Positions 36,755 through 47,994 of a stretch of DNA of 64,000 bases are shown here, piece after piece. Under the pieces are notes generated by a model, which saw only the letters and a list, made by a program, of their open reading frames with translations, made no database searches and was not told the DNA's origin. Source of the stretch: Nitrospirota bacterium (GTDB lineage Bacteria > Nitrospinota_A > UBA7883); contig JAJRZK010000062.1 in the NCBI GenBank assembly GCA_024275315.1, forward strand, positions 1-64,000, written 5' to 3'. The first letter of the stretch is position 1. Every line of letters starts with the position of its first letter. Both the position numbers and the translations under genes were made by a program.

Positions 36755-38584
36755 CTACCTGTCAATATCGGGCACAAACACCTTGAAAGTGGCCCCTTTT
36801 CCTGTCATGTTTTCCACACTGATCGTTCCCTGCAACCTTTCCATGAGCTTGAGGCAGATGGACAAACCCAGGCCTGTCCCCTTGCCAACCTTCTTAGTTG
36901 TAAAAAACGGATTGAATATGTTGTCAGCGATATCCTGGGGAATTCCCCCTCCGGTGTCACTCACGTAGATAGAGACCCCATGAGTCTCCTTTTCGACTCT
37001 TGTAAAGACCACCCCCGCCTCGCCAATGGCGTCCACGGCGTTGTTATAGATATTTAACAGCACCTGCTCCACCATCTGCGGATCGGTGCTGACCAGGGGA
37101 GGATTATTTTCAAAATCAAAATCGAACTTTATCAAATCGGTTTTAACTCTTTGCTTGGCGCTGGTCACCGCCTGTCGAATGACGTAGGTAATGTCTATCG
37201 GTACCGAGCTTATCTCCTGCTTCCTGGTGAAATCGAGAAGGGAACCGGTGATTTTCTGGCATCTGTCCGCCTGCTCGGTGATGATGGCCAGGCTCTTAGT
37301 TATCGATTCTATGTCCAGCTTGTCGGGGCTGGCCTTGCTGAGGTTGTCAATAAGATCCTCCGCGTAGCCGCTTATTATTGCCAGCGGGTTGTTGATCTCA
37401 TGTGCGACGCCGGAGGCCAGCTCTCCTATGGCGGCCATTTTGGAGGCTATGAGAAGCTCTCCCTGCGCCATTTTAAGCTCGCTGGTGCGCTTTTCCACCA
37501 GCTCCTCGAGCCGCTCCGAATATTCCTTGAGCCGGGTTTCGAGTTGACGGCGATGGGTTATGTCGCGAATTATGAGGTGCGCCAGAGTTTCGTCGATAGT
37601 CCTGATGGTGTTTACGGTGATATCCACATAAAGCAAGGCGCCAGACCGCTGGATGATGGGGACCCCGTTGACACTGCCCGAACCGGTTGAAAGCACCTTG
37701 CGAAGCTGGGATTGCAGTTCCTCGCCCGCGACCTTGTCAAACCTTTTGCCGACGAGCTCCTCTTTTATATAACCGGTATACTCACATGCCCTGGAGTTGA
37801 TATCTGTAATTTCCAGGCTATCTTTCTGGCATATCACGATACCGTCTCCGGCGTTTTCCACGAAAGAACGGTACTTTGTCTCGGAGTATTGCAAATCCCG
37901 CGTCCTCTCCTGGACCACGGACTCGAGATGCTCACTGAATTTCTGTATTTTCTCAAAGAGAAAATAGTTGGTGAAAGCCTGCGCCGCCTGGGTGGTTATC
38001 AGCGCGATGGACCGCTCGTTCTCCCTGGTGAAAACGCCGATTTGAGGATGGGACATGTTTATGACACCGATAACGCCCTTCTCTCCGATAATAGGCATGC
38101 ACAGAAGTGATTTGATGGAATTCTTCCTCTTCGACTCCTTCTTCAGGAAAAGGGGGCTATGGTCGGCGTCTTTGATCACAAGGGACGTGCCATGAAGCGC
38201 CACCCGGCCAGCGACCCCCTCGCCCAGGGGAAGGCGGGTGCTGCTCGGCGACGAGGATGGGAAAAAATGAACCTCGTCATCCTCCTGTCCCTTGGCGGCT
38301 TTCAACTCCACATAACTGCGGCTGTCATCCACCAGCCAGAGCGAGCAATTTTCTGTAGACGTCTCGTCGATTATTACGTCCACGATTTCAGTGCAGATGT
38401 TTTTCTCGTCGAAGTTGCCGATCATCAAGTCCCCGATTCTCTTTACTATGGAAAATTCTTTTACTTTCTGGCTGAACGCGGCGTTGGAGGTGGAAAGAGC
38501 CTGGGCATAGGCGTCCCTCTCCCTCGTCAACTCCTCGATTTTCGCCAGATAACCCTCTGGTGTGCCTGCGTCACTCAAGACCAA
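36755..38584 (-). CDS. Sensor histidine kinase (GAF, PAS, HisKA, HATPase)
   Basis: GVAHEINNPLAIISGYAEDL; VEQVLLNIYNNAVDAIGE; DTGGGIPQDIADNIFNPFFTTKKVGKGTGLGLSI. Confidence 0.92.
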   Translation of the reverse strand: MVLSDAGTPEGYLAKIEELTRERDAYAQALSTSNAAFSQKVKEFSIVKRIGDLMIGNFDEKNICTEIVDVIIDETSTENCSLWLVDDSRSYVELKAAKGQEDDEVHFFPSSSPSSTRLPLGEGVAGRVALHGTSLVIKDADHSPLFLKKESKRKNSIKSLLCMPIIGEKGVIGVINMSHPQIGVFTRENERSIALITTQAAQAFTNYFLFEKIQKFSEHLESVVQERTRDLQYSETKYRSFVENAGDGIVICQKDSLEITDINSRACEYTGYIKEELVGKRFDKVAGEELQSQLRKVLSTGSGSVNGVPIIQRSGALLYVDITVNTIRTIDETLAHLIIRDITHRRQLETRLKEYSERLEELVEKRTSELKMAQGELLIASKMAAIGELASGVAHEINNPLAIISGYAEDLIDNLSKASPDKLDIESITKSLAIITEQADRCQKITGSLLDFTRKQEISSVPIDITYVIRQAVTSAKQRVKTDLIKFDFDFENNPPLVSTDPQMVEQVLLNIYNNAVDAIGEAGVVFTRVEKETHGVSIYVSDTGGGIPQDIADNIFNPFFTTKKVGKGTGLGLSICLKLMERLQGTISVENMTGKGATFKVFVPDIDR

Positions 38585-39446
38585 ACGCCTCTATGCTCTC
38601 CCGCTCGCTCGACACCGATTCGATCACTTTGTCGAGCATGTCCACAGGAAGTTTTGATATGTTCAGAGCGCTCCGCTCCAGCAGGGAATCAGCGGCGTTA
38701 CCGCTGGACCCCAGTTTGATTTCATGACAGCAATAGTTGGCCAGATGAACGATCGACGCGATGATCATGAACGCGCCTTCAGCCTTTGCGGGACTATGAT
38801 GATGCTCTATGGAACAGATAACAGGCTCCGGGAATTGCCACTTTTTGGCTAGGTACTTCCCGGCCAGCATATGGTCCATCCCCATCATTTTCGCTTCCAT
38901 GGTTCGTATCAACTTCCCCTCCGCCACTGCCGCCCGGGCCACCTGGCTGTATTCCTCATTGAAATAATTGTCAAACACAACCTTGCCCAAATCATGGAGC
39001 AGACCGGATACGAATACAGTCTCCATGTCCAGGTCGTCAGGCAGGGAAACCAGGTTCGCGATTCTCTTGGAAAAAGTGCCGACGCCAAGCGCATGTGTCC
39101 AGAATCCACGCCGGTCAAAAGAGGGTTTAGATGTGGCGGGGGCGGCGCGGAATATCGAGGCGCCAAGCGCCAGGCTCTTGACCGTCTGAAACCCGAGAAT
39201 AACCGTTGCGTGGGAAATAGAGGAAATCTTGCGAAAATGTCCGTAAAAAGCGGAATTGACAATCCGTAACACCGTCGAACTGATCGATTGATCTTGTGAC
39301 ACCACTTGGGCCAGGTCCCGGGCGGAGGCGCTTTAGCTTTCGGCGGCCTCGAGTATTTTGGTCAGAGTGGAAGGTAGAGTGGGGAGATCCTCGACTCTTT
39401 GTATAAGTATTCTTCGCTTAGTTGAATCTGTGTTGGGTGATTCCAT
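38571..39446 (-). pseudogene. HDOD-domain protein with an internal in-frame TAA (39333-39335)
   Basis: Reading through: MESPNTDSTKRRILIQRVEDLPTLPSTLTKILEAAES*SASARDLAQVVSQDQSISSTVLRIVNSAFYG..., all in one frame. Confidence 0.75.
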
Positions 39447-39661
39447 AACAAAGAGCACTCTAAACTAAATCCAATAAACAAATCCATCTGATATAATGCA
39501 ATGATACATGTTGTCCCAAATATATACAACAACTAATTTTGTTTAAGAATCCCAAGCTGATGAGTTTTCGAAAAAACCGGAATTGTAACCATCAGCGGTT
39601 ATATTAGCCCGATTATCGGGAGACAATCCCCAACAGTGTTGGTGTGTATCGTAATGTTGCG

Positions 39662-40162
39662 CTACTGATCCAGGACAAGATCGATGGCCTCACGAACGGC
39701 GCCATTTCCTCCCCTGTTTGTCGTGACCCAATCAGCGGCTTCAATGACAGCCGGGTGCGCGTCGGCGACGGCGATAGAAATGGCCGCAACTTTCATTGCA
39801 GGCAGGTCGATGGTGTCGTCCCCGATAAACATGACGTTTTCAAGATTGATATTCACCTCGCCGCACAGCCCGGTCAGGGCTTTATGTTTGTCGCGGCAGT
39901 TTTGAATAACATGGTCGATCCCCAGTTCTGCGGCCCGCAAATCGGTCACCTTGGAATAACGCCCGGAAATCCAGGCGATCCTGATTCCCCTGAACATGGC
40001 CATGGCCATCCCATACCCATCCTTGACGTCGAAATTCTTGGTTTCAGACCCATCGGCGGAGATGATGATTTTTCCGTCGGTCAAAACACCATCGACATCC
40101 ATGACGATAAGTTGGACATTCCGGGCCAACTCACCTGCCTGGGCGTTGGTCAGCTTCGGCAT
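39662..40162 (-). CDS. kdsC: KdsC-like HAD phosphatase
   Basis: VQLIVMDVDGVLTDGKIIISADGSETKNFDVKDGYG...WISGRYSKVTDLRAAELGI...MFIGDDTIDLPAM. Confidence 0.9.
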   Translation of the reverse strand: MPKLTNAQAGELARNVQLIVMDVDGVLTDGKIIISADGSETKNFDVKDGYGMAMAMFRGIRIAWISGRYSKVTDLRAAELGIDHVIQNCRDKHKALTGLCGEVNINLENVMFIGDDTIDLPAMKVAAISIAVADAHPAVIEAADWVTTNRGGNGAVREAIDLVLDQ

Positions 40163-40300
40163 CGCTCGTAACGCTCCAAAAATCCAAAAAAGTGATGGAA
40201 AAACAACTCCGGTGTTGCGCTTTTAAAAGTTTCATGACTAAGGTCATTTCATAACCGGGGTTCGGAGTATATTCTGCCTCAAAAAAAACACAGGTAACAA

Positions 40301-41128
40301 ATGCTTAATATCATAACCAGACCAGTATACCCGAAAGAGCATGGCGCCTGGATGGTCATTCTCGCGCCGCTCCTCACCGGCTCCCTGGCCATGGGGCCGG
40401 AAGATGGGCCGGACTATGGCGGGCTGATGTTGCTTGCCATCGCCACCGTTTTCGGGTTTCTGGCGTTTACACCCTTACGACATCTCACGAAAAGCGGAGC
40501 CTCTGTTAACAGACGACGCTACGCTTTTTGGATGATAGCCTACTCCCTCGTGGCGGGTGTCGCATTTTTAAGCTTGCTGCTCTGGCGCGACAGGCCGGGC
40601 CTGCTCTGGTTCATCATCCCGGCGGGCCTGCTGTCACTATCCTACCTGTGGTCAAACGCGGCCAGGATCCACCGCTCCCTGCTTGTAGAACTGACCGGCA
40701 TCGCCGGACTGGCCATTTCAGCCCCGGCGGGAGCGTACGTCCAAAGCGGGAAGGTATCCATGGGAGCGCTGGCGCTGTACCTCATGCTTGTCATCTGGTT
40801 TACAGACCGCATGATGATGGCCAGGAGAACTCTGGAGACCATCAGGGGCGGCAAGGCGGCGCCCGCCGTCGCCGATCGCGTTTTTTATTTCAGGAACGAG
40901 CTTGCCCTAAACGGGCTCGCGATCGGCGTGGTGACGGTCCTCATTTTTGTATCCGGCGGAGTGGCGCCATGGACCGCGCTGGCGCCCTTCGGGCTTGGTG
41001 TGTTAAAAAACTGGGCTGTCGTGATAACGGGGTCGACCGTGGATGATCCGATGAAGGTAGGCTTTTCGGAAATGAGAATGGGCCTGGCTTTTACGGCGTT
41101 GATGATAACAGCCTGGCGCATCGCCTGA
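40301..41128 (+). CDS. YwiC-like membrane protein
   Basis: YPKEHGAWMVILAPLLTG; polytopic. Confidence 0.75.
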   Translation: MLNIITRPVYPKEHGAWMVILAPLLTGSLAMGPEDGPDYGGLMLLAIATVFGFLAFTPLRHLTKSGASVNRRRYAFWMIAYSLVAGVAFLSLLLWRDRPGLLWFIIPAGLLSLSYLWSNAARIHRSLLVELTGIAGLAISAPAGAYVQSGKVSMGALALYLMLVIWFTDRMMMARRTLETIRGGKAAPAVADRVFYFRNELALNGLAIGVVTVLIFVSGGVAPWTALAPFGLGVLKNWAVVITGSTVDDPMKVGFSEMRMGLAFTALMITAWRIA

Positions 41129-41172
41129 CAGGCGATGCGCCAGCGGCGAAGGGGGCGGCGCTGAACTGCGGG

Positions 41173-41382
41173 CTACTTTCGCTGAAGAGCGGCGGCTATT
41201 TCCCCATGGCTGTCGTCGAACATTTTCTGTATCACTTCACTAAGTATTTCGGAAGGTTGTTTCGCCCGCATGATCGCCTCATGCTCGATTATGGCGGATA
41301 TGTCATCTGGTAACTCTATGGACAGGTTAATCCTTTTTGATCCGGTATCGTCAGTCATGGCCATCTCCCTGGCTGTAGTCAC
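41173..41382 (-). CDS. Small ribbon-helix-helix-like protein
   Basis: RINLSIELPDDISAIIEHEAIMRAKQPSEILSEVI. Confidence 0.5.
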   Translation of the reverse strand: MTTAREMAMTDDTGSKRINLSIELPDDISAIIEHEAIMRAKQPSEILSEVIQKMFDDSHGEIAAALQRK

Positions 41383-41678
41383 ACTTATTATCTCCCATTA
41401 TAGCCTACAAACACACACCGCTCCGAACAACCCCGGCTTTGTTCTCACAAAAGATCAGCCCACCATGGTTATATGGGAGTATGATTGGCGTGGACAGGGA
41501 GATAACTATGTCATATACTTCACACCTATCGATTTTACGCAACTGAGCAAATGATACCTCCTGTGCCATCCATATCGATAAAGACCATTCATAATAAAAC
41601 AGCCTTCCGGCCCAATACCTGTCCAACCTTACGGCTTTGCGAAAACGCCGCATGTGCAAACAGGCGCTCTGCGACGAT

Positions 41679-44600
41679 ATGACACGTAAGCTCGCCGTAA
41701 CGCTGGTAATGGTTCTTGCGGTGGTTGCCCTGCCGCGCCCGAATGCGGCCTTTGCGCTTAGCGGTGATGGACGGCTGTCACAGGCCAGGGCGCTGTTCGA
41801 CAAAGGCGACATCGGCGCCGCTTCGGATATGCTGGAAAAAATCACGCCGTCGTTGGAGCGCAAAGAGGAGATATTCAACGCCCGGGTACTGATGGGAATG
41901 ATCCAACTGGCCAGGGGGGCGAAACGCCTGGCTCTGGACGAGTTCGCAAAAGCGGCGATGGCGGCGCCCGGAAAAGTTCCGGCCGCCAGGGATTATCCCC
42001 CGCGCGTGATTCATATGTTCCGCCAGGCCAGAGCCGGAGCTGTCGGGTCCGCTCTTATCAGGACGAACCCGCCTGAAGCGCAGGTCTATGTCGACAGGGA
42101 GTATAAAGGGCTGACACCGGTGCGATTGGATAATCTGGCCGTGGGGCGCCACAGCGTGAAGATCACCAGGGCGGGATACCGTTTCGAGGAACGTAAAATC
42201 GATATCGCGCCCGCCGAGGTGGCGGCGTACCATTTGTCCCTGACTGAAGATGACGGCCAGCCGCCTGTCATAATCCATAAGCCGGTCGCCTCGGCAAGGG
42301 TGGGGGGGGCGCTGAGGGTGAGGGCTAAAGTTGACGACAACACTGGTGTAAGCGAGGTGATCCTCTACCACAGAAAAACCGGCGGTCCCGACTATACGAC
42401 ATCGCCCATGTTCCAGGTATCCAGAGGAGTTTTCGAGGGATCGGCGCCGCGCCTTTACGCTGAAGGGGCGCAGTATTACATCAAGGCGATCGACATATCG
42501 GGAAACATATCCACCGACGCAAGCCGGGCGGCTCCACACAACGTCTCCGTAACCGAGGTGGACACGCAACCGCCCCTGCTTTCGCACACCCCCGTCGCAC
42601 GTTGCTCCGACGAAACCAGGCTGACCCTGATCGCCAAGGCGATAGACAACGAGAAAATCATGGGTGTGACCCTGTTCGTAAAACGTGGCGGTGAAAAAAA
42701 GTACCAGGCGCTGGAGATGAAAAATACAAGGGCAGGGGTGTATGAGGCTGTCGTTCCGGAGATTTTCATGAGCCCCGGAGAGCTTGATTACTATATAAAC
42801 GCCGCCGATATCACGGGCAACGTGCAAAGCTCCGGATGGGCCGGCGCGCCGCATGTTTTGACGATATTCAACGTAACCCCGTTTTACGAAGGTGTGGTGG
42901 CCACTCGCGAGGATAAAAAAGGCAGGGAACTGATCGTAACATCGTCCAGCGCCGGAGGGCCGTTTGAAAAAGACCAGACGCTTGCCGTGGTAAGGGCCAC
43001 GGAAAAAATCATGGATCCCGAAACAGGCGTGGTCATAGCCGTAACGCAGAGGCTGGTCGGAAAAATAAAAATAACCGTTCCGGGTGATGTCTTCTCACGG
43101 GGCAAAATAGTAAAGGAATACGGCAAGCTCTCTATCCGGCGGGGGGACCTGGTTCGCTCCGCGCCGGGCGCTCCCTCGGGGTTGAGGGTGGTTTCCTCGG
43201 GCGCGTCTGGCGATCTCACCGTCATGTGGAACCAGAGTCCGGAGCCGGAGGTGTCGGGCTATCTGCTGTTCCGGGCCGTCTCTGCGGACGGACCTTTTGA
43301 GGAGCTTGGCAGAAGGATCAGCGGAAGGGAGAGTGTGAAGTATGTGGACAAAAGTTCCAGGAAAAACAGGCTTGCTCCCGGCCAGACATATTTCTATAAA
43401 CTAAAGGCGTATAACGACGATAAACACCTGTCCGTCTTTTCCGCGCCGGCGCGGGTTACTCTGCGCATAGGTCCCGCTCCTGTCGAAAATCTTGAGGCGG
43501 TGTCCGGTCTTATCCGCAAGGTAAAGTTGGTCTGGCGACGGAGTGCGGACGACAAAAGCGTTGTCGGCTACAAGGTTTACAGAAGCGATTCCATGCTGGG
43601 TGTCTATACACAGATAGCCGATCTTCAAGATCCCGGAGCGACATCGTATACCGACCGGAACAACCCGCCCGCGCACGAGGTGTCCGACGGCGTAAGATAC
43701 TGGTACAAGCTCGCGTCCTACGATATGGACAACCGGCTTGGGGTGTTTACCGATCCCGTCTCCGCTGTCACCCGCGGTAAACCGTCGCCGCCGGAAAAGC
43801 TGACGCTGATCGCATCCTCTGTCAGGTCGATAGCTTTTGGGTGGAGCCTCCATCCGGATCCGGACGTCGTGAAATACAGGATCTACAGGAGCGGTTCTAA
43901 AAACGGGGATTTCAAGCTGGTTGAAGAAATATCCGGCCGGGCCGTGGTTGAATACACCGACACGGGCGAAAGCAACCTGTCGGATGGCAAGACCTACTTT
44001 TATTATGTTACCGCTGTAAACAGGGGCGGAGCGGAATCGGACAGGTCCTCCATCATTTCCGGTTATACGCTTGGTCCGCCGACAGCGCCCGGCTCCCTGC
44101 GGCTGACGTCCGGGATGGCCAGGAGCGTGCGGATAGAGTGGGAGCCCGTGGCGGATCAGGATGTAACCAGCTATTCGGTCTACCGTGGTGAGTCCCCGGA
44201 CGCCTTGAGGAGGATCGCGAGACTGAACGGAAGGGACGTGGCAAAATACGTGGATAACGGGGAGTGGGAACGCAGGCTGGAGGGAAGGAAGGAATATTAT
44301 TACACCGTCAGGTCTGTCAACACCGTAGGTGTGGAGAGCCGGGCCGGTGAAATATTGTCAGCCATGCCGAAAAACGGTCCTGCTCCACCCGTTGGCTTTT
44401 CCGCCACGCAGGGACTAAAAGGCAGGACCACGCTCACCTGGAGCCCGAACAAGGAGCCGGATATCGAAGGTTATCGTGTGTTGCGGGCGACTCCGGACAG
44501 CAGGGAGTTCCGGGTGATCGCGCTGGTCAAGGACGAAATTTATGAGGACCTGTTCTTAGACCATGGCGCGACCTACTATTACAGGATCCAGGCGGTGGAC

Positions 44601-44927
44601 CATGACGGCCTGATCGGTGACAGGAGCGAGACCATCGCTGTAAGCACCCGGCGGATTCCCACCGCCCCAACCGGGCTGGGGGCGTCGGCCGGCATGAGTT
44701 CTGTCACGCTTTCCTGGAGGGAAAGAAGGGGTATTGACATCGACCATTACGTCATCTACATGGTGGATGAGGCTGGAAGGAAAAAGGTAGGGCAAAGCGT
44801 AAAACCCTATTACATTGTCGAATATCTCGAGCCGGGAGTTTCGTATACTTTTACAGTAACCGCGGTGGACAGCCTGGGCCTGGAAAGCGCCCCGTCTCCG
44901 GCTTCTCGGGTTACGACATTGAAATGA
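41679..44927 (+). CDS. Secreted PEGA plus multi-FN3 domain protein
   Basis: Signal peptide; PPEAQVYVDREYKGLTPVRLDNLAVGRHSVKITRAGYR (PEGA); about six FN3-like repeats from about 43170 onward. Confidence 0.85.
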   Translation: MTRKLAVTLVMVLAVVALPRPNAAFALSGDGRLSQARALFDKGDIGAASDMLEKITPSLERKEEIFNARVLMGMIQLARGAKRLALDEFAKAAMAAPGKVPAARDYPPRVIHMFRQARAGAVGSALIRTNPPEAQVYVDREYKGLTPVRLDNLAVGRHSVKITRAGYRFEERKIDIAPAEVAAYHLSLTEDDGQPPVIIHKPVASARVGGALRVRAKVDDNTGVSEVILYHRKTGGPDYTTSPMFQVSRGVFEGSAPRLYAEGAQYYIKAIDISGNISTDASRAAPHNVSVTEVDTQPPLLSHTPVARCSDETRLTLIAKAIDNEKIMGVTLFVKRGGEKKYQALEMKNTRAGVYEAVVPEIFMSPGELDYYINAADITGNVQSSGWAGAPHVLTIFNVTPFYEGVVATREDKKGRELIVTSSSAGGPFEKDQTLAVVRATEKIMDPETGVVIAVTQRLVGKIKITVPGDVFSRGKIVKEYGKLSIRRGDLVRSAPGAPSGLRVVSSGASGDLTVMWNQSPEPEVSGYLLFRAVSADGPFEELGRRISGRESVKYVDKSSRKNRLAPGQTYFYKLKAYNDDKHLSVFSAPARVTLRIGPAPVENLEAVSGLIRKVKLVWRRSADDKSVVGYKVYRSDSMLGVYTQIADLQDPGATSYTDRNNPPAHEVSDGVRYWYKLASYDMDNRLGVFTDPVSAVTRGKPSPPEKLTLIASSVRSIAFGWSLHPDPDVVKYRIYRSGSKNGDFKLVEEISGRAVVEYTDTGESNLSDGKTYFYYVTAVNRGGAESDRSSIISGYTLGPPTAPGSLRLTSGMARSVRIEWEPVADQDVTSYSVYRGESPDALRRIARLNGRDVAKYVDNGEWERRLEGRKEYYYTVRSVNTVGVESRAGEILSAMPKNGPAPPVGFSATQGLKGRTTLTWSPNKEPDIEGYRVLRATPDSREFRVIALVKDEIYEDLFLDHGATYYYRIQAVDHDGLIGDRSETIAVSTRRIPTAPTGLGASAGMSSVTLSWRERRGIDIDHYVIYMVDEAGRKKVGQSVKPYYIVEYLEPGVSYTFTVTAVDSLGLESAPSPASRVTTLK

Positions 44928-45577
44928 TTTCGCGCAGGCGCGGGTCCGGGTGGGTTGTCAAGCTTGGCGGAAGTCTGGATAACGAAAAAACCCTGGCCGC
45001 TCTTCTTCCCGTAATCGACAAGCTGTCGGAAAAACACAGGCTGGTGATTGTTCCAGGCGGTGGTGGATTCGCCGATTATATTCGCGGCAGGAGCGCAGCG
45101 CGTGGTGTCCCGGATCATGTCGCTCACGCCCAGGCTGTTCTGGCGATGTCGCAATTCGGTTACGACCTGGCGGCGCGTCTTGGCAGGGGTGCGGTGGCGC
45201 ATGACAGGACAAACGCCGTAAAAGCGCTTCGCACCGGGTGTGTTCCCGTTTTTATTCCATATCCCCGGGCACTGGCCGACACCGGGGTTCCTGCAACATG
45301 GGAGGCGACTTCCGACACCATAGCCGCCCGTGTCTGCGCGTACATGGGGTATAAAAAAATTATACTTCTGAAAAGCGTGGACGGTGTCGTTTTGAACCGG
45401 AAATTGTTGGACAGGATCGGGAAAAGCCGTCTTGCCAGATGCGATGTCGTCGACCCGATGTTGGGAAAGTTTCTGGGCAAGGGCTGGGATTGTTTCATCG
45501 TAAACGGCCGCCGGCCGGAAAGGCTGGCCCAGCTTGTCAGCGCCGGAAATGCGACAATGACGAGGATCGACACATAG
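44924..45577 (+). CDS. Amino-acid-kinase-fold protein
   Basis: WVVKLGGSLDNEKTLAALL...LVIVPGGGGFADYIR...KIILLKSVDGV; ATGA overlap with upstream gene. Confidence 0.75.
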   Translation: MISRRRGSGWVVKLGGSLDNEKTLAALLPVIDKLSEKHRLVIVPGGGGFADYIRGRSAARGVPDHVAHAQAVLAMSQFGYDLAARLGRGAVAHDRTNAVKALRTGCVPVFIPYPRALADTGVPATWEATSDTIAARVCAYMGYKKIILLKSVDGVVLNRKLLDRIGKSRLARCDVVDPMLGKFLGKGWDCFIVNGRRPERLAQLVSAGNATMTRIDT

Positions 45578-46035
45578 CCCGCGTTCCAGATCGCCTCTTT
45601 TCATGCGGTTAGGATATTATTATTTTTGGCATTGACATATTATCCTTTTGCCAATACATTATCCTCATCATGTGGTCGACATTTTGCCCTCTTGCCTGCT
45701 ATTGCCTGGCGGATCGCCTTGCGAATTCAGCCCGGGCGAACCGGCGGCGATTCCGCCCATGGGCATTTGTATCCGGCCGCATGCGTGGCTGTGATGGCCA
45801 AACCGCGCAGAGCTGTACACACTATCTGAGTGGCGCGCTTGTCGGGTGACAATTGGACCAATCGGGTGTTCGAGGGGGGGGTGATCATGGGTAAATCAGC
45901 AATTGTCTCGTCGCTGAAAGCTGAATGGAACCAGGCCGGAACCAGGTCTTTGTATTATCAGGGAGACTGGCTCTGACTCGTTGAAAGCGAAGGTTCATTT
46001 ATAAACAGGAAGACATATTTTCAGGAGATTGAAAA

Positions 46036-46353
46036 ATGGCATTACCAGAAATAGAAAATGAGCCCACAGGAAAAAACATGGACGCCAACAGAGCCAGAGA
46101 AATAGCGGAAATGTTTCTGAACCTGGCGGAGCTGACGGCAATTTACAGGCGTGAAAACACCCACTCGCTTTCAGAGGAAGGGGAAAGGGAACTGCGACAA
46201 GCGGAAGACGCGTTGCGAAGCTACTTCTTCAAATATACCTTTGCCGCGATAAATATCCAGAGCGGCGATTTGACTGAAGCGATCGGCAATATCAAGGAAG
46301 CGACTATCAGTGTTGAAGATATCATATCAAACGCCGGCGATATAAACGTATAG
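46036..46353 (+). CDS. Hypothetical protein
   Basis: 105-aa ORF; upstream AGGAG-like RBS. Confidence 0.5.
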   Translation: MALPEIENEPTGKNMDANRAREIAEMFLNLAELTAIYRRENTHSLSEEGERELRQAEDALRSYFFKYTFAAINIQSGDLTEAIGNIKEATISVEDIISNAGDINV

Positions 46354-46536
46354 GAAGACATTCGGATAACCGGCCTGCGGGCGTGTCCGGCCGGCGATAT
46401 CAGGGGGGGTGCGATAAGAAAAAAGGGGGCGGTCGATACAGCCGTATAACACTCTTTATGGCGGGAGATCAGCTTGACCAAGCGATTCTCCTGCCAGGGT
46501 GGTTTGCCGGGTCACGCGCCTGGCCTGCACGGGTTG

Positions 46537-47994
46537 TCAACGCCTGGCGGATCGTGACACCAGGCCGCCGACTGAAAATATGACCAGTGTGCCGATCACG
46601 GTGGTCATCAGCGGATGAAAGGGATTGGCCAGCGGCGCCTCCATCTGTCTGGAGAATGACGCCCACAAAATAACCAGCAACCCGGCGGCGACACCCGACG
46701 CCGCATGGGGCGATGTCGCTCTGCGCGCGAACACGCCCAGCAGGAAAAGCCCCAGCATACCCCCGCTGAACATTCCCGCAAGACGCCACCACATATCCAG
46801 CGCGCCCCGGATCGATATCATCAACAACGCCGTCCCCGTCCCCGTCGCCCCCAGTATGATTGTTGCAATTCGAAGAAACAGGGTATTGGCCCGGTCGCCC
46901 GCTCCCTTGCGAATAAACCGGGCGTAGACATCGGTCATCAGGATGGTCGCCGACGAGTTGAGCGAGCTGTCGACAGAGCTCATGGCCGCCGCGAACAGAG
47001 CCGCTATCAAAAGCCCCGTAAAACCGGATGGCAATTGGCTGACTATGAAATGGGGGAACACCCTGTCGCCCCCCCCTGTCGCGACCGCGTCGGGCAACAG
47101 CTCCGGCTGGACAGTGTAGTATGAGAAAAGAGCCGATCCGATAAACAAAAAAAGCGCGCTGACAGGCATGTAGAGAAGCGTCCCTATCCAGATCGACCGT
47201 TTCGTCTCGGCCAGGGACCTTGCCGTATGGTAACGCTGGATATAGGTCTGGTCGATCCCGAAGTTTTGCAGGTTGATGAACAAGCCATATATCAACACCA
47301 GCCAGAAAGTGGAGTCGGTGAACGAAACAGCGAACGAGCCCAGAGAGAACTTGCCATGCTCCGCCGCGACAGTGAAAAGCTGTCCGGGCCCCTCGGGCAT
47401 ACCGAACAGGAGCGTTACAGCGCATACAACCGCCCCCGCGGTGAGCACCGCGCTTTGAATCGCGTCTGTCCAGATCACAGCCTCGATCCCCCCTATAACG
47501 GTATAAGCGGTCACCAGACAGCCGGTGGCGACGATTATCATGGAAATGTCCCATCCCGTCAGCCGCTCCAGCGCCAGGGCCACCAGAAACAGGATCGTTC
47601 CCACCCGCGCAAACTGGGTCAGCAGATAAAAGGTCATCGCATACAACCTGGCCCATACCCCGAACCTCTTCTCCAGATACGCGTAGGCGGAGATATCCCC
47701 CGTGGCGCGATAAAGCGGAGCGAACCACCTGACAGCCGCCAGAGCGGCCAGGGGAAGCGACAACGAAAACGCGAACGCGTTCCAGTCGCCAGAATATGAT
47801 TTGCCCGGCAACGCCAGAAACGAGATGGAGGAAAGATAGGTGCCGAATATGGACAGCCCGACCACCCAGCCAGGCAACCTGCCGTCAGCGGAAGTAAACC
47901 CGGATGTGGACGACGCCCGACGATAGAATATGCAACCCACCCCCGCCACCCCGGCTATGTACAGGGCAAACACGGCGATGTCGAGTCTGGTCAA
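46537..47994 (-). CDS. Sodium:solute symporter family protein
   Basis: Polytopic; GLSIFGTYLSSISFLALPGKSY...; SSF pattern. Confidence 0.88.
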   Translation of the reverse strand: MTRLDIAVFALYIAGVAGVGCIFYRRASSTSGFTSADGRLPGWVVGLSIFGTYLSSISFLALPGKSYSGDWNAFAFSLSLPLAALAAVRWFAPLYRATGDISAYAYLEKRFGVWARLYAMTFYLLTQFARVGTILFLVALALERLTGWDISMIIVATGCLVTAYTVIGGIEAVIWTDAIQSAVLTAGAVVCAVTLLFGMPEGPGQLFTVAAEHGKFSLGSFAVSFTDSTFWLVLIYGLFINLQNFGIDQTYIQRYHTARSLAETKRSIWIGTLLYMPVSALFLFIGSALFSYYTVQPELLPDAVATGGGDRVFPHFIVSQLPSGFTGLLIAALFAAAMSSVDSSLNSSATILMTDVYARFIRKGAGDRANTLFLRIATIILGATGTGTALLMISIRGALDMWWRLAGMFSGGMLGLFLLGVFARRATSPHAASGVAAGLLVILWASFSRQMEAPLANPFHPLMTTVIGTLVIFSVGGLVSRSARR

